A stretch of DNA of 64,000 bases, from positions 28,928-92,927 of the forward strand of contig QJNS01000289.1 of assembly GCA_004154925.1 (NCBI GenBank), read 5' to 3'. Under the pieces are notes generated by a model. It made no database searches. It saw only the letters and a list, made by a program, of their open reading frames with translations, and was not told the DNA's origin. Each line of letters begins with the position of its first letter. The stretch's first letter is position 1. Position numbers and translations under genes: made by a program. This document shows, piece by piece, positions 35,091-48,084 of this stretch. The DNA comes from Monosporascus cannonballus (lineage: Eukaryota; Ascomycota; Sordariomycetes; Xylariales).

Positions 35091-37414
35091 CTCCGATAAA
35101 TGCACAGTAAGATCAGCCTCTGCCTATGACAATCGGTGCCAAAATGGTTTTCTAACTGGTTCCACAGCTGCAAGGATCCGCGTGTGTCTGACACCGAACC
35201 AACGAGCGACTGGAGCTGGACTAGCGGACGGAATCCAGGACCCGCCCCGGCTTACCGGATCTTGCAGGGAACGCTCGTTGGAAGGACGTGGTAATGACCC
35301 GAGGGGCGGATGGGCTGGAGAACAAGACAGAGATCAGCGGTCATCCCTCCAACACTCCGTAAGGCTTAACTTCATGTTTAGTGTAACGAGAACAGCTCAT
35401 TACTCGTGTGCGACAGGTGAAGTTTAAGTAATGCATCGGAGGCACAAAGCGAAGACAAACTTGGCAAAGACACCTGAACCCCACGTGGGGAGAAGTTGGC
35501 TTCGACTTACACTACGGGAAGCAATAAGGGGCTTCAAAGATCCAAGGTAACGCTAGTCGTGTGATGCCAACTTCTGTGACAGATAGTGCCCTGGAGGCGA
35601 TATTGAATTGGCTATTGACGGCGGAGGATTGTAACTAGATGTGAGTGCAGCTGCAGTTGGCGCGAGAACCGGCTCGATGTTCCTCAATAGGGTCGCTCGG
35701 ATTGGTGTATCTTGACAAGCGCTAGGACTACAAGATCCGACCTGCGTCTAATTATAAGTCTAGCGGTTGTGATGGTTGCCAGAACCCCAGGTGTGATGGA
35801 CAGAAAAGGAGTCGCGAATCGAAGATTCCGAAGCCACCGCAGATAATGTCGGTGTATTAAAAATTGATAAGGCGAAATATCGAAAATAGCAAACGGGTAG
35901 AGGAGAAAATGAAGCAGAAACGAAAGCAAGGCAAAGGACAGATTGCACCAACTCCCAGAGTTATTGCGCAAAGAGTTGAGAGAAGCGGACTTGGGTCAAC
36001 CGAACGAAGACTGGGGAGCCGAACAAAGAGGTCGAGGCATCTCGCGCGTAGAGTTTTCTTATTTAAACTGCCTTATGGACGGATATCAGGAGTCTGTGTG
36101 GCTCAAACAATGGGCTTCAGAGGCTTGCCTGTGACACGCTGGTGGGTCATCGCGATCCCCAAGCCAAAGCCAGACCAGCGTGCAGGGCTTCGCTAGCCGA
36201 CTAGCTGGAGATTATGTCCTCGAGCTACTAACCTGGCAGCGTCCTCTTGCTTAGTCAGGCGAGTTAAGAACTTGGGCATTACAGCTATTAGTTGACGGTT
36301 TGACCCGCTCCAAGAGCCGTACGATTGTTATGTCTATCTTTCCCTACAAAAATCATCCCTATCTCAGCTCTAGGCCCGAAGCGGATTCTCCGCATTGCGT
36401 GAGAGAATGGGGGTCAAGGGGAATTGTTAAAGCGAAGAGGGTCTAAGGAGGCGGTCCTGTCCACTTATTATCAGGGGTGTTTCAGTCCTTTGAACATGGA
36501 ACATCCCCTACCGGGTTCATTGAGCCTCCTTTTAATCCTTTCCTATACAGGATATGGACCCCTGATAGACTCTGGAATGCGTGCGTCTTGGAAGATGTTG
36601 CTATGTTAAAAGCCCTATGTCGACAGCCAATTGGGAGTTACGAGTGTACCGAACGAAATGTTCTCCAGTCGGGTATCACTCAAAAGGGGTAAGTGTATTT
36701 TGGGGATTCGAACCAAACTCAATTCAATGCATAATATGGACCTGGGAGCAGTTTAAGCGCCCTCCTTCCAGTGCGGATCCTTGGTGAAACCGCTGCGCTG
36801 GACAAGCTGTTTACTGATTTGCATCAGCATGTGCTTGCGGATGTGCAGGAACCATAATCAATCAGCAATAAGCTTCTCTGCACGTGTGCCCGAAAAGTTG
36901 CACTTATTGGTATCCAGTTAGGAATGGTTGTTTCCGAGGCAACTGCCAGTCAAGGCTGTTATATGAAAAATCCAATGGGTGCCGAATACCATCGGGCCAG
37001 GACACAATATTGAAACGGATCTCGTAATCCCAGAAGGCGGGGGGCCGGCAAGCGTATCGCATCCTGCTTCTCTTTCCTACAAGCATTGCCGACACCAGCA
37101 GTAGTTCAATATATCATTTCTTCGGCTCAGCCTGGAGTTCCCTCATATGACCACGGGTAATCTGTGATACCTCAGGTTCGAGTGCGGCGGATGAGCCTCG
37201 GATTCTCCACGATGCGTTGTTTGCATGAGGGTTTACGCTGATTCCTAGAAAGGAGACCTAAGGGTCATGCGAAGCACACAGGAAGACCAAGCCCATCCCT
37301 GCGCGCGGGTTATTTGGTGTCCCTCTCACATGGCCATTTGCCCCAGCCTAGCTAGTAATATCGCGGAGGCGGGTGACGAGTAAGCTGTGTAGAACGCACA
37401 GTAGGGGTTGCAAC
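35091..37414. other. Intergenic, no gene recognised
   Basis: Upstream of NAD kinase and downstream of RRP46. Frames of up to about 170 codons occur, including one overlapping the kinase gene in antisense, but none has a known domain. A perfect B-box-like sequence (GGTTCGAATCC on the minus strand near 36708-36718) lacks the stems and A box of a tRNA. Confidence 0.55.
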
Positions 37415-38320
37415 TCATTTCCAGTATAGGTCGGAAGCTACTTTCGCTTCCATTACACAACGCGTAAAGCGCTTCAAATCCGCGCCAGGGGGGCCTTCCT
37501 CGTTCATGCGGATGTCGTTATCGTCAGTCGTGTCTGGAGGGCAACACTGGCGGTTGGCCGTGTTGTATAAACCCTCCCATTCTTCCATACTGAAGTTACC
37601 CTCGCTCTCGGCGAGTATCAGGTCATTGTGTGAAGTGAAGGCGAATACATGGAAAGACTGTGACTTTTCAATCTCCCGGGCAGACGGTTCAACAATAATC
37701 CTCTGTACACCATCTTCGGTTGTGGTGGCCAAGCAAGTAGACGTGATGGTCGCTGCTAATGGTACTGTAGCTGAGAGTAGAGACAATACCGCTGTCTGAA
37801 TCAGGGCGGGTAGGATTGGCAGGTTCTAACGTAGACATCGTTTAGTTAGTGTGGCTTCTTCCCCAAAAGTTCAAATCGAGACCAACGGGCATACACGTAC
37901 TGAACCAGCCTGAGCCACTTTCGCATTGACGTACTCATTCTGTGGCGCGACAGCAACTTGTAGGACTATTTGGATGAGGGTTCTCGGGAAGTTCTCGATG
38001 AGTATGATCTGGCGGAGAGTAGACTGCAAGAGTGACTCAAGATGACGTTCTCTAGTACCTATAAAGCAGAAAGACTTGTCAATGAAACCACCATGATAGG
38101 ATCATGACGACCTTAAATGGAAAGTCGTACCTCCAACCCCTGCAGCTGGTCGTACGATCACGTCGACAGCAGCCTCCTCGGGCAGTTCGTCTCGTCTCTG
38201 CACCTCGATCGGGCCATTCACGGCACCAATAATAGTATACCCTGCATATGAGAATGTAGCAGAGCCGTCTGCTTTTGGGAGATGCGATAGTAGAGCTTCC
38301 GGCTCTGTATTGACGGTCAT
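37415..38320 (-). CDS. RRP46: Exosome complex component Rrp46 (RNase PH-like)
   Basis: One of the six RNase PH-like ring subunits of the nuclear and cytoplasmic RNA exosome, structural in eukaryotes. Three exons: 38320-38131, 38058-37901 and 37825-37415, with introns of 72 bp (GTACGA..TAG) and 75 bp (GTACGT..TAG, CTAAC branch site), 252 residues. The product reads ATFSYAGYTIIGAVNGPIEV, ELPEEAAVDVIVRPAAGVGG, then RERHLESLLQSTLRQIIL and FPRTLIQIVLQVAVAP, and after intron 2 NLPILPALIQTAVLSLLSAT. These match the order of the RNase PH fold strands and helices in Rrp46. The acidic C-terminal third is more variable. The start codon lies only about 255 bp from the edge of the RIP-mutated block, so its promoter borders probable heterochromatin. 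Confidence 0.9.
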
Positions 38321-39359
38321 TTTGCCTCAGAGGCACTCGGCTCCTATGGCAGGTAATTGTAGGGAATATGGGGATATGGTCACTAGAAACGAAACGACAA
38401 ATAGGTTGCATGGAGCCCGTTGACTGACGTCGACTGACGAATTTTCCTCAGCTCCTCTACAGTGTTCAGGGATTATTGCAGTTAGTGCGATACATGCCCC
38501 GGTTTTTTCTGACAATTCGCTACACCGAATTACTAGCCCGAAATGGAGAATACATATATTTCCCATATAAATCAACGCGAAAGTTACCTAGCCTAAGTAA
38601 TCGCCTATCCTTAATAACTATTATAGCTATTATCGTTCTCCAATACCTTTTTTAATTTATCCGACATATTTTTCGTAAGATTTTTAAATAACGAAAAAAG
38701 AACCGTTTTTTAAGCTTTATATAAGGTTTTTTATAATTCGTAAAAGGTTATTTTTTCCGTAATATAATAAATATAAAATTAATATTTTATTTAAACCTAT
38801 ATATTTTTAATAATATTAAAATCCGGGTTATTAAGCAGTTATTTTATTAATTCGATTCCGTAATAACGAAACGTTTTTTTCGTAATACGTACGTTATAAG
38901 CCGATATATTATTTTGTTAAAAAATTATCGTAAAAATAAATACTTTTATTAATATATCCAAAAAAAATATATTCGATATAATTTTGCGATAATTTCTTAA
39001 TATTCCTTAAATTATATAAAATAAGGCTTTTTATTTTTATTGTAAATAAATCTCTAAAATATTTATTTGTATTTTTAACGTAAAATATATCGAAATTTTT
39101 AAGATTTTCGTATTTATAAATCGTAATTCAATATTTAAAATTATTATTTATATGTGTTTAAGTTTTGTTAATAAAAATTGCAGATTATAATAAGTTTTTA
39201 AACTAATTTTCGAAATTAAGCTTTAAAAGGAACTATTTTTTTAATAAAAGTTATACGTTTATTTTTCGTTTTATAATTAAGTTATATTGTACGGTAACGT
39301 ATTTTACGATTAACACTTAAAACTTTTATCGCAAAATTAATAGTATCGCTATTAAAATT

Positions 39360-39560
39360 ATTTAACCTCGAGATAAAAAACCGGAAGTTTCGTTACTTCA
39401 GCTAGCTTAGGTTTTTTTAGTTCGTTTTCTCACTTTTTTTAAAGTCACTTAAATACCGCTCCACAACGCTAAATATTAACCAATTAAATCCCAAATCCCC
39501 ATAACGAGCCAGCGAGGCCTGAGTTGTAGTTGTGCGAAAAAGAGTTCCGTTTTGTAGATT
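39360..39560. other. Less mutated island inside the RIP block
   Basis: About 200 bp with near-normal composition, still containing CpA dinucleotides (for example CCACAACG, GAGCCAGCGAGGCCTGAG). It may be single-copy DNA between two inserted elements, which RIP would spare. No coding frame is evident. Confidence 0.5.
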
Positions 39561-40859
39561 TGCTTTTTGAGAAAAACAAAAATCGTAATAATTTAATAAT
39601 AATACGTTTTTATAACTATATATATATATATACGATTACTTTAACTATGGCTTATTATTAATATTACGATAGTTCTAATTAGAACCCGTTTGCTATTTTT
39701 AGATCTCAGCGTATCTAGTAATTATAGTTTGATTTCGTCGCGTTATTATTTTTTTTAAAATACGATTAATCCGAATTTTTCCAGTTTTATCGCGCGAGCC
39801 TAGAAGAACAGGATATACGCATACGTATTTTAGCATTTTGACAAAAGCGACGGACGGATATGAGATTCGAAAGTTTTATTCGTAGCTGGATTTTATACAA
39901 TGATGGCCGAACAGCTAGTTTAATTCTTAAAATTAAACGTTTAATTAACGTATTAAAAAACGATTACGTAACAGGTTAATAGTATACGAAAGTTGGTAAA
40001 AGTTTATAATTTTTACTAATTAAAACCTTATTATCTGCAAATATTATAATATATTATATGAAAAATTTGTAACTTTTGCAAAAAGGTTTAAATTTCGTCG
40101 TTTGTCGAAAAAGTTATTCTTCGAAATTAACGTAATTTATATTACTTTGGACGAAGGTTAACGTTTTTTAAAAGCGCTTGCTTTTAATTAATTTAAACTT
40201 TTAAACCAAGTGGTTATATATTTAAGAAAAAAAATAGTAGTTATATAATACGAAACGAAAAACAAAACGGTTTCGTAATAATAACAATCCGAATATTTTT
40301 ATATATTCTTTTTTCATGAATTTAATTATTATGGTTAGAATAATTTTTAAAATTAACGGCGATTACCTGCTTTATTTATTAAGCAGGTTTTTATTATTTT
40401 CGGGTATTTCGAAGTTATAAAACTTAATAACGTTTTTTATAACTTTTAACAAATACTCTCGGTTTATTATAATTTTGATTAGGTAATTACGAATATTTAT
40501 AGTTTTCGCTTTATTATTAATATAAATAATAATCTTAGTAATAAAACGTAAGCTATTAAGCTAAATTAAAAAAAATATTATTTAATAACCTTAATATATT
40601 AATTAATAAAAAATTTAAATATCTTTAATTTAAACGTTAATCTTTAAATATAAAGAAAATAATAATATCGATTTCGAGACGATTAATACTAAAACGCCGA
40701 ATTTCCGCTTTATAGCTATATCTAGTTAGGCTGTCAATTTAACGAAAACCGCTATATTTCGCAATTTCTTTCTTTATAATATTACTGGTATTTGCTATAT
40801 ACGTAAAATAATATATAGGGGCAAAAAAAATAAAACGTAAATTGTAAATATTGACATAT

Positions 40860-41284
40860 TGTAACGAACCTGTTATATATCTACTTAGAAATATAAACAG
40901 TATCCGAAATAAAGTCTTAATTTGTAGGTAACAATAGAGCGAGAAATGATTTACTAGGGATCTATTTGTTAAAGAAATTTAAGAACTTTTTTTCAATTAA
41001 AAAACGATATAGTTGCTTTTAAATTAAAAGCTTAGGTTAATAATTAAGAAGCGAAAACTAAGTAAGTAGTTATTTACCAAAAAAGATTAATTTATTATAT
41101 ATTTTAATTCCTTAATGTAAATATATCGTGAATTTACGTAATTTATGTAATTTGATTAATTTTTTAAATTATTTAAATCACTTTGTTTGAGCTAAGAAAT
41201 TCTTTTCGAATTTTAGCCGTAGTAATCCTATGTTAGGCCTTAAAGGTTGGCCTTTTTAAAACAAGAACTCCTGTTCTTGTAATA
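40860..41284 (-). repeat. 3' LTR of the gypsy element (left)
   Basis: Aligns with 47662-48084 over its whole length, for example ACAGTATCCGAAATAAAGTC against ATAGTATCCGAAATAAGGTC, and TTAGGCCTTAAAGGTTGGC in both. The differences are mostly transitions. Its outer boundary is TGTAACGAA at 40860; the inner one is AATA at 41284. Confidence 0.88.
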
Positions 41285-41439
41285 TTATTTTCTTTTTTTA
41301 AAAATCTTTATTCTAATAATAAGAACTGTAAGTTGCTACTTTGTTTTTATTGGAAAAAGTTGGAAACGTTTCAGTTAATTTCATTATAACAGGCCGTATT
41401 CAAAAAGAAAAAAAACCTCGATTAAACTAACGCAAAACG

Positions 41440-42030
41440 TACGATAATCGTACAAATTTTATCGAGAAATTTGGTTTTAAAGTCGTCGCCTATTCAAACT
41501 GTATTTGTTTTAAGGAACTTGATTGCTTTTACGTAATGGATATTCTAAGTTATGGTTGCTATACCCGTTGTTAACGTTCGGCTTATAACGTATTAAACAT
41601 GAATTCTTTAATAAAGATTAAAAAGGAACGCCAGCGTTTGTAAAAGGAATAGCGCGAAATAAAAAACAAGTTGGTAAAGCTTTTAGGCCGTTTGAAACGT
41701 TTACGTTTTTAGCAAGATATTCTGCAAAAAAAGGCCTTTGCTATTTTAAAAAAAGGTTACGAAATAGATTAATTAAAAAAATAAAAAAGATTAAAAGAAA
41801 AGTAACGTTGCGTAAAAGCGAAATAGGCGCAGTTTGTTTCCGAAATGGACGTTATTATGGAAACGTCGACTTTTTTCGACTAAAACGCCGTAGGGCTGGA
41901 TTTAAGCGGGGGACCGTTATCGTTTGCGATTTTGGCCGCATTAAAGACGGTCGGTCCGGATTCTAGCGGTAGAACGTTTTAACTAGATTTATTGCATTCG
42001 TTAAATAGTTAAGTAGTTTCTAAGTATTTT
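41440..42030 (+). pseudogene. Antisense accessory ORF of the gypsy element: Cys-rich (zinc-cluster-like) plus coiled-coil protein, RIP-broken
   Basis: Function unknown. On the plus strand, opposite to gag-pol, one frame can be followed for about 190 codons. It reads FIEKFGFKVVAYSNCICF, then a Cys-spaced part (CICFKELDCFY..SYGCYTRC) like a degraded C6 zinc cluster, then a charged, Lys/Arg/Glu-rich heptad stretch (MNSLIKIKKERQRL..KLVKLLGRLKRLRF) and an acidic/Ser-Gly tail (LDLSGGPLSFAILAALKTVG). Nearly all interrupting stops are TAA or TAG at places where CAA or CAG (Gln) would fit, the RIP signature on the coding strand. I recall similar Cys-cluster/coiled-coil hypothetical proteins as frequent in fungal genomes, often with transposons. 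That link is from memory and needs a search. Confidence 0.7.
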
Positions 42031-42673
42031 TTATGTAAGTATTTTTTTCTATTTAACTAAATATTAAACTTTATTTTTAATTATTTTGAAATCTAGTACT
42101 TGTTTAACTTCATATTCGTTAGAATTTTTTTTAAATTCCAAGTTTGTTTTTAACGGGGCGTTTTTAAGTATTGGTTTAAGTAAAAAGATGTGGAAAACAA
42201 GGTGTATTTTTATGTTTTTGGGTAGCGATAATCGGTAGTTGGTTTTAAAAACGACTTTTTTAATTTTAAATAGGCCAAACTTTTTAAAATTGAGTTTTTT
42301 ACTGGGTTTTTTTGTTTTAATTTATAAAATGTTTAAAATTGCGTTTTGTTTTTAACGTAATAAGTAAACCTTGTTTTTTTTTTCGTTAAAATTAATCTTT
42401 TAATTTTTTATTATAATATTAAGTTATTTTTTACTAAAAAAACTTTAGTTTATTATAGAAACGAACTTAAATCGTTTTGATTTCTATTATTAGTATTTTT
42501 ATTTTTAGGATAATTATAATAATTTTTGATACTTTGTTAAATAATTATTTAAGTTGTTTCGTTTTTGCATTATGTTCGTATATAGCTATATAAAGAGATA
42601 CGCTTATATTTTCGTTAATAAATATGTTATAAGCGATTTATATTAATAGTAAAAGTTTTATCTAGTTATTTTG

Positions 42674-42898
42674 CTAGTAATTAATATAGCTTCGGAAGTA
42701 CTGTTTTAAAGTTTGGTTTAGTTTTTCCGTTTGGCCGTCCGTTTGGAGATAATAAGCTGTTGAGAATTTAAGTTTGATATTTATTTGTTTAAAAAAACTG
42801 GTGCTAAATTTTAAAGTAAATAACGTATTTCTATTAGAAATAATCTTTTCTAGTATATTATATTTATCGAAATAATGTTTAATAAAGATATAGGCCAA
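42674..42898 (-). pseudogene. Integrase core fragment of the gypsy element
   Basis: 75 codons without a stop, including LKFSTAYYLQTDGQTEKLNQ, which corresponds to the FSTAYHPQTDGQTERxNQ block of Ty3/gypsy integrases. The preceding ISNRNTLFT corresponds to the usual ISDRD: both aspartates, one of them catalytic, have become Asn, as expected from G-to-A change. YYLQ for YHPQ is explained the same way. Confidence 0.9.
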
Positions 42899-43949
42899 TT
42901 ATTCTGCTGTTACGTTTTTTTAAAAGGTAAAAAGTACTTATATTTAATAAGTTTGTCGATAATCATTTATATTTCGTCGTATTCGACTTTAGTAACTGGG
43001 TTCTTAAATAAAAAAAAAGTTAATAATAAAATTCTAAGCTATGATATTTTATGTTTTATCAAAAATATCGGTAGGTTATAATAACTTATAAGGCTTATGG
43101 CGTATTACTTTAATTTTGTTATAAATATTACAATTTTTAATTATCTTTTTAACTATTTAGCGTAGTTTTAGAAAGTCATACTTTTCTTATAATTATCTAG
43201 TAGTTTTAAAGATTTCTTGGTATCCGTGCAATAAATTTTCGTAAAATTCCCTTACGAATTGTTTTTGTTAATTTTTTAAAATATATATTTTGCTATATTA
43301 TAGTAATTAATTTTTTAGCTATCTTTTTAGCTATTAAATTTTTTTCTGTTTCTTTATATCGTAAGAATTCCGAAATTATATTAAAAGTTCGAAGATCGGT
43401 TTTTTCAAAATTTTATATAATTGTACTGTGTTATTTTAGTTATACTGTAATATTTATATATTTCTTTTGGGAATTTTGAAATCGTAATCGATTTTATAAC
43501 TAAGAATATCCGCTTAAATATTTTTTTTTCTTTTGAGATAATATATTTTAAAATTAAACTTGGATAAGAAAATTATCCAAATTTTATGTCGTTTATTTAG
43601 TTTTTATATCTTTATAAATCGGGTAAGGTTTTTATAATTAAAATAGATGTCGAAAGATTTTTTCGTTCTGTTAAAAAAGTTTTTATTTTTTAAAAGCGTT
43701 AATAATTGCTAATAACTTTTTATCGTAAATTAGATATTTAAGTTTTATATCTCGGAATGCTTTTAAATAATATGCTATTAGGTATTATTTGCTATTATTT
43801 TTTAGTTATTTTAGGACGACATTTAGTACGTAATTTAAAACATTTGTTTTTAGGCGTTTTTTTTATCGGCGTTAGGTAATCTTATTATAGGTCCGCTAGT
43901 AATCGTATTTTTTAAGATTTGGAACGCTTTTTTCGCTTTTTCTGGAAAT

Positions 43950-44800
43950 TTAAATTTTTTTTCTATATACTTTTTGGTGGTAAATTTCGTTAATAGCTTA
44001 ACTATATCTCCGTATTTTTTAATTAAGCCGTGTACGTAATCCGTAAATCTTAAAATCTGCCGGATATCTATAATAGTTATTTTATTAAAAATAAGCCAGT
44101 TTTTAATTACTTTTATTTTAAAGCGTTAAATTTAAATTTGGCCGGGAGTAAAAATATGTCCCAGAAAATCTAGTTTTTGCGTATACCATATATTTTTGAC
44201 TAGGTTAACTCGAATATTTATTTCGTTTAACGTTTAAAGTATTTAAGCGATTTATTTCTCATACTTCTCCAAAGTTTTAAAGTAAATAATAATATCGTCG
44301 AGATAGATAAATACAAACTTATTTAGGAATTTTTTAAACGTAATTATAATTAGGCGTTAAAAACTGGCGGAAGTATTAATAAATCCTATAGGTATTACTT
44401 TGTATTCGTAAAATCTATATATTATTTTAAATATTGTTTTTTATTTTTTTTCTTTAATTATTTTAATACGATAATAACTATTTTGAAAATTAAATATAGT
44501 AAACTATTTAACTTTGTTAACGTTTTTTTAATATGCTTATAAAGGTTAAAGAATATCCGTTTTTAATCGTAATATCGTTTAACTATTTATAATTAATTAC
44601 TTTTCTAAAAACCAGGTTTTTATTTTCGTTAACTTTTTGCTTTTTATTCTTAGTTTTTAATACTATAAAACCGGGGTATTTAGTAAAAAAATCAAAAAAT
44701 TAAATATATTCTTTTTTAAGTTAAGTTAACTACTTTTTATAAGGCTTTTAATTTATTAGAATTTATGTAATAAATTTTATAAAATTTAAAATAATATTCT
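43950..44800 (-). pseudogene. Reverse transcriptase domain of the gypsy element
   Basis: The catalytic box reads FVFIYLDDIIIYFKTLEKYE (YLDD at about 44294-44305). Downstream comes NIRVNLVKNIWYTQKLDFLG and upstream FRKVINY, LNDITIKNGYSL, matching the RT fingers and palm blocks (DYRxLNxITxKNRYPLP). The frame is broken by several stops, many at CAA/CAG/CGA-like positions. Confidence 0.9.
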
Positions 44801-45735
44801 TTTTTAATAAATATCCTATAATTTTATTAACTATGTATTAACAGTTCGTAATTTTCTTTATTTTTAAACAATTTCTTAAATCGTCGATATTTAAATAGTA
44901 CTATAAAGGCTGAATTTGCAATTTGGACTTCCTTAATAATATAATAAATTTCTTGGTCGTTTTTTTCGAATAGTTTATTTTTTTATAAAAATATTTAATA
45001 CTTTCAGTTAATATATAAATTATTAAATTTAAACTATGATATTTTTAAAATAATATCGTATCCGGAAATATCGACAATATTTAGCAAAATCTGCTTTTAA
45101 TATTTTTAAATCTATATTAAAAATTCTTTAGTTTTTTATAGAATTCGTCCGTTTTCGTATATAGATAAACTTTCGTTTACTGTACGTAACTTATAGGATT
45201 TCAACTTATATTTCCAGGAAATTTAATATTTTTCTATTACTATAAAAAAGATAAAATTATTTTTTGTTTTTAAGTCGATTATAGCTTTAAATATTTTATT
45301 TTTATATCGTAAAAAAATTTCGATTTAACTACGTAATTCTTTTATTACTTTATATAAGGTTTTATATATTAAAACTTCTTAATACCTTATTTTCGAAAAC
45401 CTTTGTCATTTTTTAATTAGCGTGGCTTATTTGCAAAAAAGCGTTTTTATTTTCGAGCTTTTTTAGCTATATGCTTAATACAGTAATTATTTATACACTT
45501 GTACTATTTTCTTCTACTCAACTAATATCCGAAAATAACTGTTTTTTTTGGCTCAACTTTTAATTTTATACTTTTTAAGTTATAAAGTCGGAAAAATATA
45601 CTTCCGAAAAGGGTATTTCTATATTTAAAAGCTCGTATTAAATGTAAAGCGTTAGAGCGTAATATAAGCATTTTTATAATATAGCTTTTCGACTCCGTTT
45701 TAAGTTAAAATGTAAATAACAAAATCTAGGATATT

Positions 45736-45993
45736 TTAATTATTAGGAGGTTTTTGTATATCTGCATTCGTTATTAAACTCGGTAAATATTTTTTCGTTT
45801 TATTCAGATTAAAAGTTATTATTTTTTTAGCTTTAAAATAAACGAGATAATTGTTACGGTAGCAAACGGTAAAATGCAGCAGGTTATAAGGATTTTCGGT
45901 ATGTACCGAGTATTCGAAAAGCTTATAAAGTTTTGGAAATAACTGTTTATAATTACTAATATCGGGTCGAAACTGACCGTTTTCGTCGTACAT
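45736..45993 (-). pseudogene. Open pol/protease-region fragment of the gypsy element
   Basis: 85 codons without a stop, starting MYDENGQFRPDISNYKQLFP. I do not recognise the domain. Its place between the gag zinc knuckle and RT fits the protease or gag-pol linker part of a Ty3/gypsy polyprotein. Confidence 0.55.
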
Positions 45994-46304
45994 TTTACAC
46001 TGAAATGATTCGAAATAACAGCGACATCCTAGCGCTATAGCTATTTTAAAGGCCGTTTGTTTTAAGTAGTACTTGTAGACTTTGATTTTAAAGTTCTAGT
46101 AAATAGGACAATTTTCGTATTCTGGATTATTGTTCTAAATTTAAGTAATTATAGCAATAATAAATTTTGGCTGAAAAAAAAGTCGAGTTAACTTTTTTTT
46201 CTTCTTTTTTTTCCTTATTATCCGTTTTTTGTTTAGTTATTTTGACCTTTTTCTAGGGTTAAGAAATTTCTTTTTTTTAAAAAATTTCTTTTAGCAGAAA
46301 AGCG

Positions 46305-46346
46305 ATACTTGCTTTTAAAATATCCCTTTTTGCTACAATTAAAACA
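46305..46346 (-). pseudogene. Gag zinc knuckle, mutated
   Basis: Reads CFNCSKKGYFKSKY, the retroviral-type CX2CX4HX4C knuckle with His and the last Cys both replaced by Tyr. CAT-to-TAT and TGT-to-TAT are the single transitions RIP would cause. Confidence 0.8.
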
Positions 46347-47661
46347 TTTTACTTTGAATTTATTTTTCTTGAGCTTTTTCGAAACGGAACTCGCTTTTTT
46401 TAAAGCTTGCCCTTATTTTTCTTAGCTCGATTACTAAAGCTCTTGTTATTACTTCGTTTACCGGTTCCTTTTTTTTCGAAATACCGATTAAAAGTGCAGC
46501 GGTCGACAATAATAACCTTATTGATATACTTTGTAAAGGATCTTATTTTAGATTTTATATACAGTTTATTTTTAACTTAAGGTTTTAAGCTATTGTAATA
46601 AGAATAAAATAACGCGCTTTTTGGCAAATTAAAAATGGTTATTAAACGATTAAATTCGGTTATATATTCAGATATTAACTTAGTTTAACAAAAAAAATAA
46701 AGCTATTTAACCACATATTATTCTTTATTTAAATTCCCGAATAAAGTATATATTTTTTTAAAAAATATTTATATTTGCTAAAAATATAATTAGTTATATT
46801 CGAAAATTTGTTAAAATAATTTTGCAGATAATTCTTTATAATAAGTTCGAATTATAAAAGAATTTTTTCGGTTAGTAATTATAAAATAACTATTACTTTT
46901 TAATAATTTTTCTTTAAAAAACTTTTATAAAATTTAAAATAAAATCGGGCCTAAACTAAAAATCTTTCCATATCCGTAAATTTATTATAAGGCTTAAAAG
47001 GCGTTAGCTTATAGCTTTTAACGTCTGGTATTTCATAGTAATTAAAGGGTGAAATAATTTCTTTACGGATTTGGTTCGCGCTAAATAACAATAAAGTTAA
47101 AGTTTTTTTTATTATTTGTTTTTCGCTAAACGAAGACGGTTAAAAACCACTTCTTTAATTTCGTCCTTTAATTAAGCTAAATTGAGGAAAACCCGGTTTT
47201 TTTCCTTTAATAAGTTAAAGGTTTTTTTAAGCTTTTAATTTTTTGTGCCAAAAAATTCAAAAAAATTTTTTATAATAAGTTCTTTTTTTTCTCTTTAAAA
47301 CCTTGGCTTTATATTTTTTCTTAGCTTTTTTCTTAACCACCTTCTTTTTTAACTTTTTTTCTTGGATTTCGATAATGTTTTTAAAGGTTGGAATAAATTG
47401 CTATCTAGGTTATAAAAATAGTTTTCCTTAAAATTGAATAATAAAAGATGTTATATTATTAATTAATTAAAGAACTTTTTCGATAAAGAGTAAATTATTT
47501 AATCTAGTTATTAATTCTTTATTAGCTAATAACGAAAATCGGATATGTTATTTATTTTTTAAATATCGTTTTATATTATCGTTTGCACTGAATTTAAAAA
47601 AGTTTATGCCTTAATTAGGCAGTAAATTATTTGTTAGCTATTAATTAAAAAGTTATTAAAA

Positions 47662-48084
47662 TGTAACGAATTTATTATATATTTACCTAAAGTTATAAAT
47701 AGTATCCGAAATAAGGTCTTAATTTGTAGATAATAATAAGGCAAAAAATAATTTACTAAACATTTATTCGTTAAAAAAATTTAAGGATTTTTTTCCCATT
47801 TAAAAAAAAATATAATTACCTTTAAATTAAAAGCTTAAATTAATAGCTAAAAAGCAAAAATTAAATAAGTAGTTATTTATTAAAAAATAATTTATTATAT
47901 GTTTTAATTTCTTAAAGTAAGTATATCGTAGATTTACGTAATTTAAGTAATTTAATTAATTTTTTAAATTACTTAGATTACTTTGTTTAAGCCAAGAACT
48001 TTTTTTTGAAGTTGAGCCGTAATAGTTTTACGTTAGGCCTTAAAGGTTGGCTTTTTTAAAATAGGAACCCCTGTTTTTATAACA
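47662..48084 (-). repeat. 5' LTR of the gypsy element (right)
   Basis: Partner of 40860-41284. On the minus strand it starts TGTTATAAAAACAGG and ends TTCGTTACA, the standard TG..CA ends. The sequence just inside (where the primer-binding site should lie) is too AT-rich to assign to a tRNA. Confidence 0.88.

Larger units (their letters stand above)
40860..48084 (-). mobile_element. Ty3/gypsy LTR retrotransposon, full-length but RIP-inactivated
   Basis: A 7.2-kb element read on the minus strand. Two similar LTRs (423-425 bp) bound it. From its 5' end (right) come a gag zinc knuckle (46305-46346), an open fragment (45736-45993), reverse transcriptase with YLDD (about 43.95-44.8 kb) and an integrase core (42674-42898), the gag-RT-INT order of Ty3/gypsy. 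On the minus strand the right LTR begins TGTTA and ends TTACA (TG..CA); in the left LTR the TG has become TA. All domains carry stops or substitutions explained by C-to-T/G-to-A change, so it is inactive. Between integrase and the 3' LTR is a further frame in antisense (41440-42030). Confidence 0.9.

Noticed and set aside
36700..36790. Possible tRNA on the minus strand (B-box GGTTCGAATCC)
   Set aside because: T stem pairs poorly, no A box at the right distance, and the acceptor stem does not form.
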